Assembly (NCBI RefSeq): GCF_001524445.2
Contig: NZ_CP013417.1
Location: 2,852,001 to 2,916,000, forward strand
Source: Burkholderia savannae
GTDB taxonomy: Bacteria > Pseudomonadota > Gammaproteobacteria > Burkholderiales > Burkholderiaceae
Length of the DNA stretch: 64,000 nucleotides
Reading direction: 5' to 3'
Below the pieces are notes generated by a model. It did not search any database. It was not told where the DNA came from and saw nothing but the letters and a program-made list of their open reading frames with translations. Position numbers and translations under genes: made by a program. Shown here in pieces: positions 44,330-52,972 of the stretch (position 1 is the first letter of the stretch; each line of letters opens with the position of its first letter).

Positions 44330-45643
44330 TCAGGACGCCTCCGCCTGCGGTTCGACCTTCGGCACGACGTCGAACGGAAACGACATCGCCACCCGCAAGC
44401 CCCCTTCTTCCCGGTTCCCGATCTCGCATGCGCCGCCCGTGCGCTGCACGAGCCGCTCGACGATCGCGAGCCCGAGGCCGCTGTGGCCGTTGCCGCCGCG
44501 CGCCGGATCGAGCCGCACGAACGGGCGCGTCGCGTCCGCCAGATCGCGCGGCGCGATGCCCTTGCCGTGGTCGCTGACCGTCAGCGTGTAACCCGCCGCG
44601 GTGCGCGCGGTCGCGATCACGACGGGCGGCGCGCCGTACGCGTGCGCGTTGTCGAGCAGGTTCGACAGCACCCGGTCGAGCGTCGCCGTCGGCAGGCGGA
44701 AGCCCGACCCCGCCGCGAGCTCGGTGCGCACGGTGGGCGCGTTCGGCGACACCGCGCGGTACGTGCGCGCGATCCGCGCGCACGCCTGATCGACCGACAC
44801 GGGCTCGCTGCGGTCGGCGTCGCCGTGCGCGAACACGAGGAACTGATCGACGATGTGCGTCATCGAGTCGACGTCGCGCACGACGCCGTCGCGCAGCCGC
44901 GCGTCGTCCATCATCTCGGCGCGCAGCCGCATCCGCGCGAGCGGCGTGCGCAGATCGTGCGCGACGCCGGCGAGCATCACCGCGCGATCGTTCTCCGCGC
45001 GCGACACCTGCTGAACCATCTGGTTGAAGCCGTGCGTGAGCTGGCGCAACTCGCGAGGCCCCCGCTCGGGCAGCGGCGGCACCGCCATCCCGCGGCCGAA
45101 GCGCGCGACCGCGCGCGCGAGCGAGCTGAGCGGCTGCTGCAGCTGCCACGCGGCGAAGAGCGCCGCCATCACCGCGGCCGAGAAGATCATCACGAGCCAG
45201 ATCACCATCCGGTCGAGCGAGCGCGACGGCCGCAGCGGTTGCACCGGCACGACGATCCAGTCGCGGTCGGTCGGCTGCTTCACCCACAGCACGGGCGGAT
45301 GGCCCGGCTTGCCGATGCGCACCTGCGTGCCGGACGGCAAGCGGTCGCGCAGATCGTCGGCGAAGCGCCTGAGCGGCGGCGGCAGATCCTGCTTCGCGTC
45401 CGGCACGTCGCCGCTGCCCGGCGCGACGAGCCGCACGCGCGACGGCAGCGGCTGGTCGGGCGAGCGCTCCGCGTGCTGGCGCACCGCGTCGACGAGGAAC
45501 GCCGCCTCCTCGACCGCGTAGCGCGTCTGAAACTGATTGCGCTCGAGCCGGATCGCGAAATACCACGCGAAATGCGACAGCAGCAGCACGCAGACGACGA
45601 GGAGCGCAAGCCGCCCGAACAGCGAATCAATGGGTTTGCGCAT
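44330..45643 (-). CDS. Sensor histidine kinase, EnvZ-like
   Basis: A 437-residue kinase with two transmembrane helices (about 10-32 and 147-166) bounding a periplasmic sensor of about 115 residues. HAMP and H-box follow; the phosphorylated His is His229 in GVAHDLRTPLARM. The ATP domain has N-box NLLDNAHAYG, G1 DHGKGI and G2 GHSGLGLAI. It phosphorylates the response regulator, whose gene overlaps this start by 17 bases. The likely targets include the divergent Spy-like gene. The start at 45643 is chosen to place helix 1; the frame extends upstream without support. Confidence 0.93.
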   Translation of the reverse strand: MRKPIDSLFGRLALLVVCVLLLSHFAWYFAIRLERNQFQTRYAVEEAAFLVDAVRQHAERSPDQPLPSRVRLVAPGSGDVPDAKQDLPPPLRRFADDLRDRLPSGTQVRIGKPGHPPVLWVKQPTDRDWIVVPVQPLRPSRSLDRMVIWLVMIFSAAVMAALFAAWQLQQPLSSLARAVARFGRGMAVPPLPERGPRELRQLTHGFNQMVQQVSRAENDRAVMLAGVAHDLRTPLARMRLRAEMMDDARLRDGVVRDVDSMTHIVDQFLVFAHGDADRSEPVSVDQACARIARTYRAVSPNAPTVRTELAAGSGFRLPTATLDRVLSNLLDNAHAYGAPPVVIATARTAAGYTLTVSDHGKGIAPRDLADATRPFVRLDPARGGNGHSGLGLAIVERLVQRTGGACEIGNREEGGLRVAMSFPFDVVPKVEPQAEAS

Positions 45644-46352
45644 GAGCCTCGCCGTTCGGCACGAACACGTAGCCGCGTCCGCGCACCGTCTGGATGAAAC
45701 GCGGCGTCGACGGGTCCGTTTCGAGAATCCGGCGCAGACGCCACACCTGCACGTCGATCCCGCGGTCGGTGCCGTCGTATTCGGGGCCGTGCAGCAGCTC
45801 GAGCAGGCGCTCGCGGGTGAGCGTGCGCAGCGCATGATTGACGAAAATCTTCAGCAGCGCGAATTCGCTGCTCGACAACGTCGCCGGCTTGCCGTCCACC
45901 GACAGCGTGCGCGCCTGGAAATCGAGCACGAAGCGGCCGAACGCGTACGGCTCGCGCTGCTCGGGCGCGGCCGCCGACGGCGTCGCGCGGCGGCGGCGCA
46001 GCACCGCCTGTGCGCGCGCGAGCAGCTCGCGCGGGTTGAACGGCTTGCCCAGGTAATCGTCCGCGCCGAGCTCGAGGCCGACGATGCGGTCGACGTCGTC
46101 CGCGCGCGCGGTCAGCATGATCACGGGAATGTCGTCGCCCGCCGCGCGCAGCTGGCGCAGCGCGGTCAGGCCGTCGACGCCCGGCATCATCAGGTCGAGC
46201 ACGATGAGATCGGGGCGCTCGCGTTCGAGGCGCTTTTCGAGCGAAGCGGCGTCGTGCAGCACCGACACCTCGATGCCTTGCCGCACGAGGTAGTCGCGCA
46301 GCAGGTCGCGCAATTCTTGGTCGTCGTCGACGATGAGGATCTGAGTAGTCAT
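45627..46352 (-). CDS. OmpR-family response regulator
   Basis: A 241-residue regulator. The receiver domain has acidic Asp10/Asp11 and phosphoryl acceptor Asp53 in IVLDLMMPGVDG, Thr of IMLTA and Lys of GKPF. The C-terminal winged helix shows SEFALLKIFVNHALRTLTRE and the RGIDVQVWRLRRILE recognition helix with VRGRGYVF wing. It pairs with the overlapping kinase. A cluster of GTAA/TTAC half-sites 10 bases apart lies just upstream, between it and the Spy-like gene, and is the probable binding site. Confidence 0.95.
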   Translation of the reverse strand: MTTQILIVDDDQELRDLLRDYLVRQGIEVSVLHDAASLEKRLERERPDLIVLDLMMPGVDGLTALRQLRAAGDDIPVIMLTARADDVDRIVGLELGADDYLGKPFNPRELLARAQAVLRRRRATPSAAAPEQREPYAFGRFVLDFQARTLSVDGKPATLSSSEFALLKIFVNHALRTLTRERLLELLHGPEYDGTDRGIDVQVWRLRRILETDPSTPRFIQTVRGRGYVFVPNGEAHAQTH

Positions 46353-46409
46353 GGCGTGAAGTTTACCGTGCGGGTTGTCGGGGCTGAGCGAAACAAATCC
46401 CTGAAAGGG

Positions 46410-46472
46410 TTACTGCGGATTACCGCGCAAGCAAAGTGTAATGCGCGGTAATCGCGGCCGCGGCGCACGTAA
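46410..46472. promoter_or_regulatory. Probable OmpR-type operator between the two-component and spy-like genes
   Basis: Two TTAC half-sites start at 46410 and 46420, and two GTAA half-sites at 46438 and 46448, each pair one helical turn apart and in inverted orientation. They form a perfect 11-base inverted repeat (GATTACCGCGC at 46418-46428, GCGCGGTAATC at 46443-46453). A further GTAA starts at 46469, 21 bases on. The spacing is that used by OmpR-family regulators. Confidence 0.65.
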
Positions 46473-46594
46473 CACGGCGGCGGCGGCGCTTGGATACGCT
46501 GCGCCTTACCGGATACGCCGACAGACGGCGAGGCGCGACCGCCCCACCGCCGAGCCGGCCGCAGCACCGGACTTTTCAATACAGGAGTTGCTCA

Positions 46595-47140
46595 ATGTAT
46601 AAGAAGACTTCCCGCCTGGCCATCGCCGCCGCCGTGCTCGCCCTGTCGTTCAGCGCCGTCTCGCACGCCGCGCCGCCCGACATGCCGCCGCCGGGCGGTC
46701 CGGGCGAGCATCATCACATGGACGGCGGCCCGTTCATGATGATGAAGCGCATCCACGACAAGCTGAACCTGAGCGCCGCGCAGGAGCAGCAATGGCAGGC
46801 CGCCGTCAACACGGCGAAACAGAACCGCGAGGCGATGCGCAAGAGCCACGACGCGCTGCGCCAGCAGTTCCAGGCCCAGCAGAGCCAGCCGATCCTCGAC
46901 CTGAACGCGCTGCACGCGGCGCGCCAGCAGGCCGAGCAGCAGAACGCGCAGTTGCGCGAGCAAACGGCGTCCGCGTGGCTCGCGTTCTACAACGGCCTGA
47001 ACGACCAGCAGAAGGCGACCGTCAGCACGGCGATCAAGCAGCATTTCGCGAAGATGGACGAGCGGCGCGCGAAGATGAAGGAGCGCTGGGAGCAGCGCCG
47101 CGCGGCGAAGGGCGCATCGGCGCCCGCGCCGCAGCAGTGA
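46595..47140 (+). CDS. Spy/CpxP-like periplasmic protein with LTXXQ-type motifs
   Basis: A 181-residue exported protein with a signal peptide cut near SHAAPPD (about 26). The mature part is a His/Met/Gly-rich stretch (GGPGEHHHMDGGPFMMM) followed by long helices rich in Gln, Ala, Lys and Arg. LNLSAAQEQQWQ and LNDQQKATV resemble the paired LTXXQ motifs of Spy and CpxP, chaperones that sense misfolded periplasmic proteins. The Met/His cluster may bind metal. It is divergent from the two-component genes, with shared operator sequences. The start at 46595 has GGAG. Confidence 0.85.
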   Translation: MYKKTSRLAIAAAVLALSFSAVSHAAPPDMPPPGGPGEHHHMDGGPFMMMKRIHDKLNLSAAQEQQWQAAVNTAKQNREAMRKSHDALRQQFQAQQSQPILDLNALHAARQQAEQQNAQLREQTASAWLAFYNGLNDQQKATVSTAIKQHFAKMDERRAKMKERWEQRRAAKGASAPAPQQ

Positions 47141-47240
47141 AGACGGGCCGCGCGGACGCGCCCGGCGACGCGATCGGGTAGCCGCCGTCGCGGGAGGCGC
47201 GTCAATGCGGTGCGGCGGTGCGATGCCGCGCGGTGCCGCG

Positions 47241-47280
47241 CGGTACGGAGCGGTACGGAGCGGTACGGAGCGGTGCGGAG
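47241..47280. repeat. Decamer tandem array CGGTACGGAG
   Basis: Three exact copies of CGGTACGGAG then CGGTGCGGAG, in 10-base register. Similar degenerate units continue on both sides to about 47225 and 47305. Confidence 0.92.
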
Positions 47281-47830
47281 CGATGCGGCGCGGTATGGCG
47301 CGGAGCGGTGCGCGACATTGCGTCACTTCTCGTCTCGGGCCGCGCCCGCCGCCCGAGCCGGACGTCGATCGGCGCATGCGATGCGCCGCAACGTCGCGTC
47401 CGGCACGCCCGCGCGCCCGATCCGCCAAGTCAGCCCCGCATGATCCGCCGCCCCTGGGTGCGGCCCCGGCTTCGCGAAACCGCTGCGCGCCCGATCGACT
47501 TCGCCCGTTGTCCCGTCGTTCGGCGCGCGTCCTGCGCACGGTCTCGTCGCGCGGTCTCGTGTCGTCGGCCGCATCAGCCCGGCCGAATTGCCCTCGCCGC
47601 GGGCCGCCGCCGGTACGAACGCCGCGACCGGCTCTCGCCCGCTCGCGGCGTTTTCACATCGGCGCGGCCCGCCCTCTTGCCGCGCCACCCTCGCCGCGTT
47701 CCGGCTTCCTCGCGCTTCGGCCCAAGGCGCGTCAACCGCTTCGCACTTCGACCTCCAGCGCGTCGCGCCTTTCCATGCCGAGCGACTTCGCTCCTCGACC
47801 TTTTCGGCTTCGTGTCCGTGTCAGTGTCCG

Positions 47831-47865
47831 ACTTTCGACTTTCGACTTTCGACTTTCGACTTTCG
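47831..47865. repeat. Heptamer tandem array (ACTTTCG)5
   Basis: Five exact copies of ACTTTCG, followed by ACCTTCG. Seven-base period as in the arrays at 14511, 24033 and 32586. Confidence 0.93.
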
Positions 47866-47925
47866 ACCTTCGACATCCGCCGCCCCGCCCGCATTCGGCA
47901 GGCGCATCGTCCGCCGCCGGCCGCA

Positions 47926-48624
47926 TCACGCGAGATCGAACAGCAGCACCTCCGCGCGCTCGCCGCGCTCGAACACGACGGCCTCGACGTCGGCGATGCG
48001 CGCACCATCGCCCGCCTCGAGCGCGTTGCCGTTCACCGTCACGCCGCCGCGCGCGACGTGCACATACACGCGCCGCCCGCCCGGCACCGCGAACTCGGCG
48101 CGCTCGTCGCCGTCGATCAGGCCCGCATAGATCGACGCGTCCGCGCGCATCGACACCGATCCGTCGCGCCCGTCCGGCGACGCGACGAGCCGCAGCCGGC
48201 CGCGCTTGTCCGCGTCGGCGAAGCGCACCTCCTGATAGCCGGGCCGGCCGCCCCGCTCGGTCGGCAGCAGCCAGATCTGCAGCAGATGCAGCGGCGCCTC
48301 CCGCGACGCGTTGTATTCGCTGTGCACGATCCCCGTGCCCGCGCTCATCCGCTGCACGTCGCCCGCGCGGATGATCGAGCCGTTGCCCATGCTGTCGCGG
48401 TGCGCGAGCGCGCCGTCGAGCACGTACGTGACGATCTCCATGTCGCGATGCGGATGCATGCCGAAGCCGCGCGTCGGCGCGATGCGGTCGTCGTTCAGCA
48501 CGCGCAGCGCGCCGAAGTGCACGTGCTCGGGATCGCGATAGTCGGCGAACGAAAAGCTGTGATGGCTATCGAGCCAGCCATGATTGGCGTGGCCGCGATC
48601 GCCCGCGCGGCGGATCTGAAACAT
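47926..48624 (-). CDS. Pirin-family protein (YhaK-like)
   Basis: A 232-residue bicupin. The N-terminal cupin carries the metal-binding pattern GMHPHRDMEIVTYVLDG and the later GTGIVHSEYNAS of pirins; the C-terminal cupin is shorter and lacks the histidine set. HHSFSFADYRDPEHVHFGAL opens the protein. Bacterial pirins may act as quercetinases or redox sensors; the exact role here is not visible. The start at 48624 has GGGAGG 6 bases upstream. Confidence 0.92.
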   Translation of the reverse strand: MFQIRRAGDRGHANHGWLDSHHSFSFADYRDPEHVHFGALRVLNDDRIAPTRGFGMHPHRDMEIVTYVLDGALAHRDSMGNGSIIRAGDVQRMSAGTGIVHSEYNASREAPLHLLQIWLLPTERGGRPGYQEVRFADADKRGRLRLVASPDGRDGSVSMRADASIYAGLIDGDERAEFAVPGGRRVYVHVARGGVTVNGNALEAGDGARIADVEAVVFERGERAEVLLFDLA

Positions 48625-49000
48625 GACGCCTCCCATTGAGAAATGTCGACAGCCTCGAATGTAGGGGTCGCACGCGCATGCAACAATCCTGCACGGTTGC
48701 ACCGGATCGTTGCGGCGATCCATGCAATCGTCCGAACGATTCCCGGCGCGCCGCCCTTCGCGCTCGCGTGCGGCCGGGCGAAACGCGCGCCCGGCGAAAC
48801 GCGCGCATCGTTTGTTCTAGGCCGCGGCCGGCGTTCGGGTAAAATACCGCGCTTTTGGCCGCCGTCGACGGCGCTGCGCCCCCTTTCGAGGCGCGCCGAG
48901 GTCGACGAACGCGAATTTTGGCCGCCTTAGAATACGCCCGGCGCGCGCATGCCCGGACGCGTCCGGCCGCGCGGCCGGGGAAGTCAGGAAGAGGAACGAC
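48625..49000. other. Spacer between pirin and ABC importer genes
   Basis: About 375 bases between divergent genes. TTTTGGCCGCC occurs twice (near 48853 and 48917). Promoters for both sides are expected but not clearly placed. Confidence 0.45.
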
Positions 49001-49777
49001 ATGAAGAAGCTCGCCTTGTGCGCGGCCCTCGCCCTCGCGGCGGGCGGCGCCTTCGCGAAGGAATGGAAGACCGTGCGGATCGGCGTCGACGCCAGCTATC
49101 CGCCGTTCGAATCGACCGCGCCGAGCGGCGAGATCGTCGGATTCGACGTCGATCTCGCGAAGGAAGTCTGCAAGCGGATCAATGCGAAGTGCGTGTGGAC
49201 GCCGCAGGATCTCGACGGAATCATCCCCGCGCTGAAGGCGAAGAAATTCGACGTGATCGTGTCGTCGCTGACCGTCACCGACAAGCGCCGCGAACAGATC
49301 GATTTCTCCGACAAGCTGTACGACGCGCCCGCGCGAATGATCGCGAAGGCGGGCTCGCCGCTTCAGCCGAGCGTCGAATCGCTGAAGGGCAAGCGCGTCG
49401 GCGTCGAGCAGGGCTCGACCCAGGAGACGTTCGCCAAGACGCACTGGGAGCCGAAGGGCGTGACCATCGTGTCGTACCAGAACCAGGATCAGGTGTACGC
49501 CGATCTCGGCTCCGGCCGCCTCGACGCGACGCTGCAAGACGAGCTGCAGGCCGACTACGGCTTCCTGCGCACGCCGCGCGGCAAGGGCTTCGCGTGGGCG
49601 GGCGCGGCCGCGAAGGACCCGAAGACGCTCGGCGACGGCACCGCGATGGGCCTGCGCAAGGAGGATGCGGACCTGAAGGACGCGATCAACCGCGCGCTCG
49701 CGTCGATGCACAAGGACGGCACGTACGACAAGCTGTCGCACAAGTACTTCCCGTACAGCATCTATTCGGCGAAATGA
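49001..49777 (+). CDS. Periplasmic basic amino acid-binding protein (HisJ/ArgT-like)
   Basis: A 258-residue solute-binding protein with a signal peptide cut near GGAFAKEW (about 20). The mature start VRIGVDASYPPFES and the motifs GEIVGFDVDLAKEVCKRI, FDVIVSSLTVTDKR and RVGVEQGSTQETF are those of the HisJ/ArgT group, which bind histidine, lysine, arginine and ornithine. It delivers substrate to the HisQMP-type transporter encoded next. The start at 49001 has GGAAG. HisJ and ArgT cannot be told apart from these motifs. Confidence 0.93.
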   Translation: MKKLALCAALALAAGGAFAKEWKTVRIGVDASYPPFESTAPSGEIVGFDVDLAKEVCKRINAKCVWTPQDLDGIIPALKAKKFDVIVSSLTVTDKRREQIDFSDKLYDAPARMIAKAGSPLQPSVESLKGKRVGVEQGSTQETFAKTHWEPKGVTIVSYQNQDQVYADLGSGRLDATLQDELQADYGFLRTPRGKGFAWAGAAAKDPKTLGDGTAMGLRKEDADLKDAINRALASMHKDGTYDKLSHKYFPYSIYSAK

Positions 49778-49988
49778 GCGCCGAGCGGGCCGCGCCGAGC
49801 GACCGGCGCGCGGCCCGCGCAGCACCAGCGGTCGACACCACGCGCCGTGAAGCGCCGCCGCCCCGCCGATCGCGGGCGCGACGGCGCGATCCGCGAAAGC
49901 GGAACGGCGATGACACGCACGGGGCGTCTCGCGCAACACGCGAGCCGCGTCTTTCGCGGCGCGCACGACGCACCGTCAAGGACTTCAT

Positions 49989-50678
49989 ATGTTTCTTCAA
50001 GGCTACGGCCCGCTGATCCTCTCCGGCACCTGGCAAACCGTCAAGCTCGCGGTGCTGTCGCTCGCGCTGTCGTTCCTGCTCGGCCTCGTCGGCGCGGCGG
50101 CGAAACTGTCGAAGAACCGCCTGTCGAGCGGAATCGGCACGCTCTACACGACGCTCATCCGCGGCGTGCCGGACCTCGTGCTGATGCTGCTGCTCTTCTA
50201 CAGCCTGCAGATCTGGCTGAATCAGTTCACCGATCTGATGAACTGGGATCAAATCGACATCGATCCGTTCGCGGCCGGCGTGCTCGTGCTCGGCTTCATC
50301 TACGGCGCGTACTTCACCGAGACGTTCCGCGGCGCATTCCTCGCGGTGCCGCGCGGCCAGCTCGAGGCGGGCAGCGCGTACGGAATGACGAACTGGCAGG
50401 TGTTCACGCGAATCATGTTCCCGCAGATGATGCGCTTCGCGCTGCCCGGCATCGGCAACAACTGGCAAGTGCTCGTGAAGTCGACGGCGCTCGTGTCGAT
50501 CATCGGCCTCGCCGACGTCGTGAAGGCGTCGCAGGACGCGGGCAAGGGCACGCTGCGTTTCTTCTTCTTCACGTTGCTCGCGGGCGCGATCTACCTCGCG
50601 ATCACGACGATCTCGAACTTCGTGCTGATGTGGCTCGAGAAGCGCTATTCGACAGGCGTACGCAAGGCTGACCTATGA
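49989..50678 (+). CDS. hisQ: HisQ-type permease of basic amino acid importer
   Basis: A 229-residue membrane protein with five predicted helices. It matches HisQ along its length: KLSKNRLSSGIGTLYTTLIRGVPDLVLMLL, GFIYGAYFTETFRGAFLAVPRG and the EAA-like LEAGSAYGMTNWQVFTRIMFPQMM. The end, [15 protein letters not shown], is also conserved. It pairs with HisM. The start at 49989 follows a 211-base gap after the binding-protein gene; its stop overlaps hisM by 4 bases. Confidence 0.93.
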   Translation: MFLQGYGPLILSGTWQTVKLAVLSLALSFLLGLVGAAAKLSKNRLSSGIGTLYTTLIRGVPDLVLMLLLFYSLQIWLNQFTDLMNWDQIDIDPFAAGVLVLGFIYGAYFTETFRGAFLAVPRGQLEAGSAYGMTNWQVFTRIMFPQMMRFALPGIGNNWQVLVKSTALVSIIGLADVVKASQDAGKGTLRFFFFTLLAGAIYLAITTISNFVLMWLEKRYSTGVRKADL

Positions 50679-51388
50679 TCGAACTGATCCAAGAATACTG
50701 GCGCAATTACCTGTATACCGACGGGTATCGCTTCACCGGCCTTGCGATCACGCTGTGGCTGCTCGTCGTGTCGATCGGAATCGGCTTCTGCCTGTCCGTG
50801 CCGCTCGCGGTCGCGCGCGTGTCGAGGAAGAAGTGGCTTTCCGGCGCCGTGTGGCTCTATACGTACGTGTTTCGCGGCACGCCGCTCTACGTGCAGCTGC
50901 TGCTCTGCTACACGGGCCTCTACAGCCTGCAGGCCGTGCGCGGCACGCCGATGCTCGACGCGTTCTTCCGCGACGGCATGAACTGCACGCTGCTCGCATT
51001 CACGCTGAACACCTGCGCGTACACGACCGAGATCTTCGCGGGCGCGATCAAGTCGACCTCGTACGGCGAGATCGAGGCGGCGCGCGCGTACGGGATGTCG
51101 ACGTTCACGCTGTATCGGCGGATCGTGCTGCCGTCGGCGCTGCGCCGCGCGCTGCCGCTCTACAGCAACGAAGTGATCCTGATGCTGCACGCGACGACGG
51201 TCGCGTTCACGGCGACCGTGCCCGACATCCTGAAGATCGCGCGCGACGTCAATTCGGCGACCTACATGTCGTTCCACGCATTCGGCATCGCCGCCCTTCT
51301 CTACCTCGCGATCTCGTTTACGCTCGTGTGGCTGTTCCGCCGCGCCGAGCGTCGCTGGCTCGCATACCTGCGCCCGCAAGGCAAATGA
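50675..51388 (+). CDS. hisM: HisM-type permease of basic amino acid importer
   Basis: A 237-residue membrane protein similar to His[63 protein letters not shown] and the EAA-like [27 protein letters not shown]. The ATG overlaps the hisQ stop (ATGA), so translation is coupled. With HisQ it forms the membrane channel of the importer, driven by HisP. Confidence 0.93.
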   Translation: MIELIQEYWRNYLYTDGYRFTGLAITLWLLVVSIGIGFCLSVPLAVARVSRKKWLSGAVWLYTYVFRGTPLYVQLLLCYTGLYSLQAVRGTPMLDAFFRDGMNCTLLAFTLNTCAYTTEIFAGAIKSTSYGEIEAARAYGMSTFTLYRRIVLPSALRRALPLYSNEVILMLHATTVAFTATVPDILKIARDVNSATYMSFHAFGIAALLYLAISFTLVWLFRRAERRWLAYLRPQGK

Positions 51389-51401
51389 GTTTCGCCCGGA
51401 C

Positions 51402-52190
51402 ATGCCTCAGATAAACACCCAGATGCACAAGCTCTTCGTCGACGATCTCCACAAGCGCTACGGCAACAACGAAGTTTTGAAGGGCGTCTCGCTGCGCGCG
51501 AACGCGGGCGACGTGATCAGCGTGATCGGTTCGTCCGGTTCGGGCAAGAGCACGATGCTTCGCTGCATCAACTTCCTCGAGCAGCCCAATGCCGGCCGCA
51601 TCTTCGTCGACGGCGAGGAGGTGCGCACCGCGCAGGACAAGACGGGCGCGCTCAAGGCGGCCGATTCGAAGCAACTGCAGCGCGTGCGCACGAAGCTCGC
51701 GATGGTGTTCCAGCACTTCAACCTGTGGGCGCACATGAACGTGCTCGAGAACGTGATGGAGGCGCCGGTGCACGTGCTCGGCCTTCCGAAGCGCGAGGCC
51801 GAGGAGCGCGCGCGCGAATATCTGGAGAAGGTGGGCCTCGCGCCGCGCGTGGAAAAGCAGTATCCGTCGCATCTGTCGGGCGGTCAGCAGCAGCGCGTCG
51901 CAATTGCGCGCGCGCTCGCGATGCATCCGGACGTGATGCTGTTCGACGAGCCGACGTCGGCGCTCGACCCGGAGCTCGTCGGCGAAGTGCTCAAGGTGAT
52001 GCAAAAGCTCGCGGAGGAAGGGCGCACGATGATCGTCGTCACGCACGAGATGGGCTTCGCGCGCAACGTGTCGAACCACGTGATGTTCCTGCACCAGGGG
52101 CGGGTCGAGGAAGAAGGCGCGCCCGCCGACGTGTTCGGCAACACGAAGAGCGAGCGCCTGAGGCAGTTCCTGTCGGGCAGCCTCAAGTAA
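51402..52190 (+). CDS. hisP: HisP-type ATPase of basic amino acid importer
   Basis: A 262-residue ABC ATPase. Walker A is [10 protein letters not shown]-loop [12 protein letters not shown], signature LSGGQQQR, Walker [14 protein letters not shown] and H-loop VTHEMGFA, all close to HisP. It energises uptake through HisQM. It starts 14 bases after hisM. Two in-frame ATGs, 51402 and 51423, are possible; the second gives the family-typical N-terminus and the first is used here. Confidence 0.95.
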   Translation: MPQINTQMHKLFVDDLHKRYGNNEVLKGVSLRANAGDVISVIGSSGSGKSTMLRCINFLEQPNAGRIFVDGEEVRTAQDKTGALKAADSKQLQRVRTKLAMVFQHFNLWAHMNVLENVMEAPVHVLGLPKREAEERAREYLEKVGLAPRVEKQYPSHLSGGQQQRVAIARALAMHPDVMLFDEPTSALDPELVGEVLKVMQKLAEEGRTMIVVTHEMGFARNVSNHVMFLHQGRVEEEGAPADVFGNTKSERLRQFLSGSLK

Positions 52191-52243
52191 GCCGCCGAGC
52201 AGGCGCGCCGTGCGGCGCACGCCCCGCCCGCGCCACCGTCTCG

Positions 52244-52402
52244 TCACGCCGCATCCGGCTCGAACTCTTTCGCGGCATCCGCGGGCGCTTCGCTCGCGAA
52301 CGCGCGCAGCGCGTCGCCCGCGAGCCGGTAACGCACCCACTCGCTCTGCGCGCTCGCGCCGATTCCCTCGTAGAAACGGATCGCGGGCGCATCGACCGCT
52401 CG
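52244..52402 (-). pseudogene. C-terminal remnant of a GNAT acetyltransferase
   Basis: The minus strand reads AVDAPAIRFYEGIGA, WVRYRLAGDALRAFA, then a short acidic tail and stop at 52244. NAPAIRFYE--GA and the Y-L-GDALR ending are characteristic of the last helix and strand of GNAT proteins. The acetyl-CoA-binding core upstream is missing. About 50 residues support the call. Confidence 0.6.
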
Positions 52403-52719
52403 CGCACGCTGACGCCGGCTCCGCCGTGCGCCGCGTCGCAAACGGCGAAACGGCGAAACGGCGGCCGCGCGCCCGGTCCGCCAGCCGCGTTTTCATTACG
52501 GATTCCTGACGCAATCGGCGCCGGCGCTTTTAACCGCACGAATTTCCAGCGTCAATAGTGGCAATCCTTGACCCATGCCCCCGGATTCCGTGCGTGCCTT
52601 GACGGGCAAGGGATTCGGCCGCGTTGACGAAAGTCGTCCGGCGGTGCCGCGCACACATATATGGCGATTTGGCGACACGTGCTAGTCAAACAACGATTTT
52701 CGTCGCCACAAAAGTGTAT

Positions 52720-52750
52720 TTTTGCTAAATTAGTAACCAAAGTAGCAAAA
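52720..52750. promoter_or_regulatory. Inverted repeat in the porin upstream region
   Basis: TTTTGCTA (52720-52727) and TAGCAAAA (52743-52750) are perfect inverted repeats around a 15-base spacer, in an AT-rich segment about 225 bases before the porin start. Possibly an operator or a UTR stem; the promoter itself is not securely placed. Confidence 0.45.
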
Positions 52751-52972
52751 CGAAAGTCATGAAATGTAGTTTGACTTCATGACAACAGGAGACCCCGGCA
52801 AGGCCAATCGGCCGCACGGGCCCGCAAAACGGCACTCCCGTTCGCTTCGCTCAAGTGCGTCGCCCATCCGGCCTGCACGCGGTCTCTCTGGTTACCCCAT
52901 TTTGTCCGGCACGCAAAGCCGGACAGGTTGCGCAGTTCTGGGTTGACTTTTTGACAGGGTATGGAGGAGATG

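Larger units (their letters stand above)
47141..47925. other. Repeat-bearing spacer
   Basis: About 780 bases between the convergent Spy-like and pirin genes. Bases 47241-47280 and 47831-47865 are tandem arrays (listed separately). No gene or RNA was recognised elsewhere. Confidence 0.6.
52191..52972. other. Spacer with GNAT remnant and porin leader
   Basis: About 780 bases. It contains the end of a GNAT acetyltransferase on the minus strand (listed) and an AT-rich stretch (about 52680-52790) likely to hold the porin promoter. No other gene was recognised. Confidence 0.6.
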
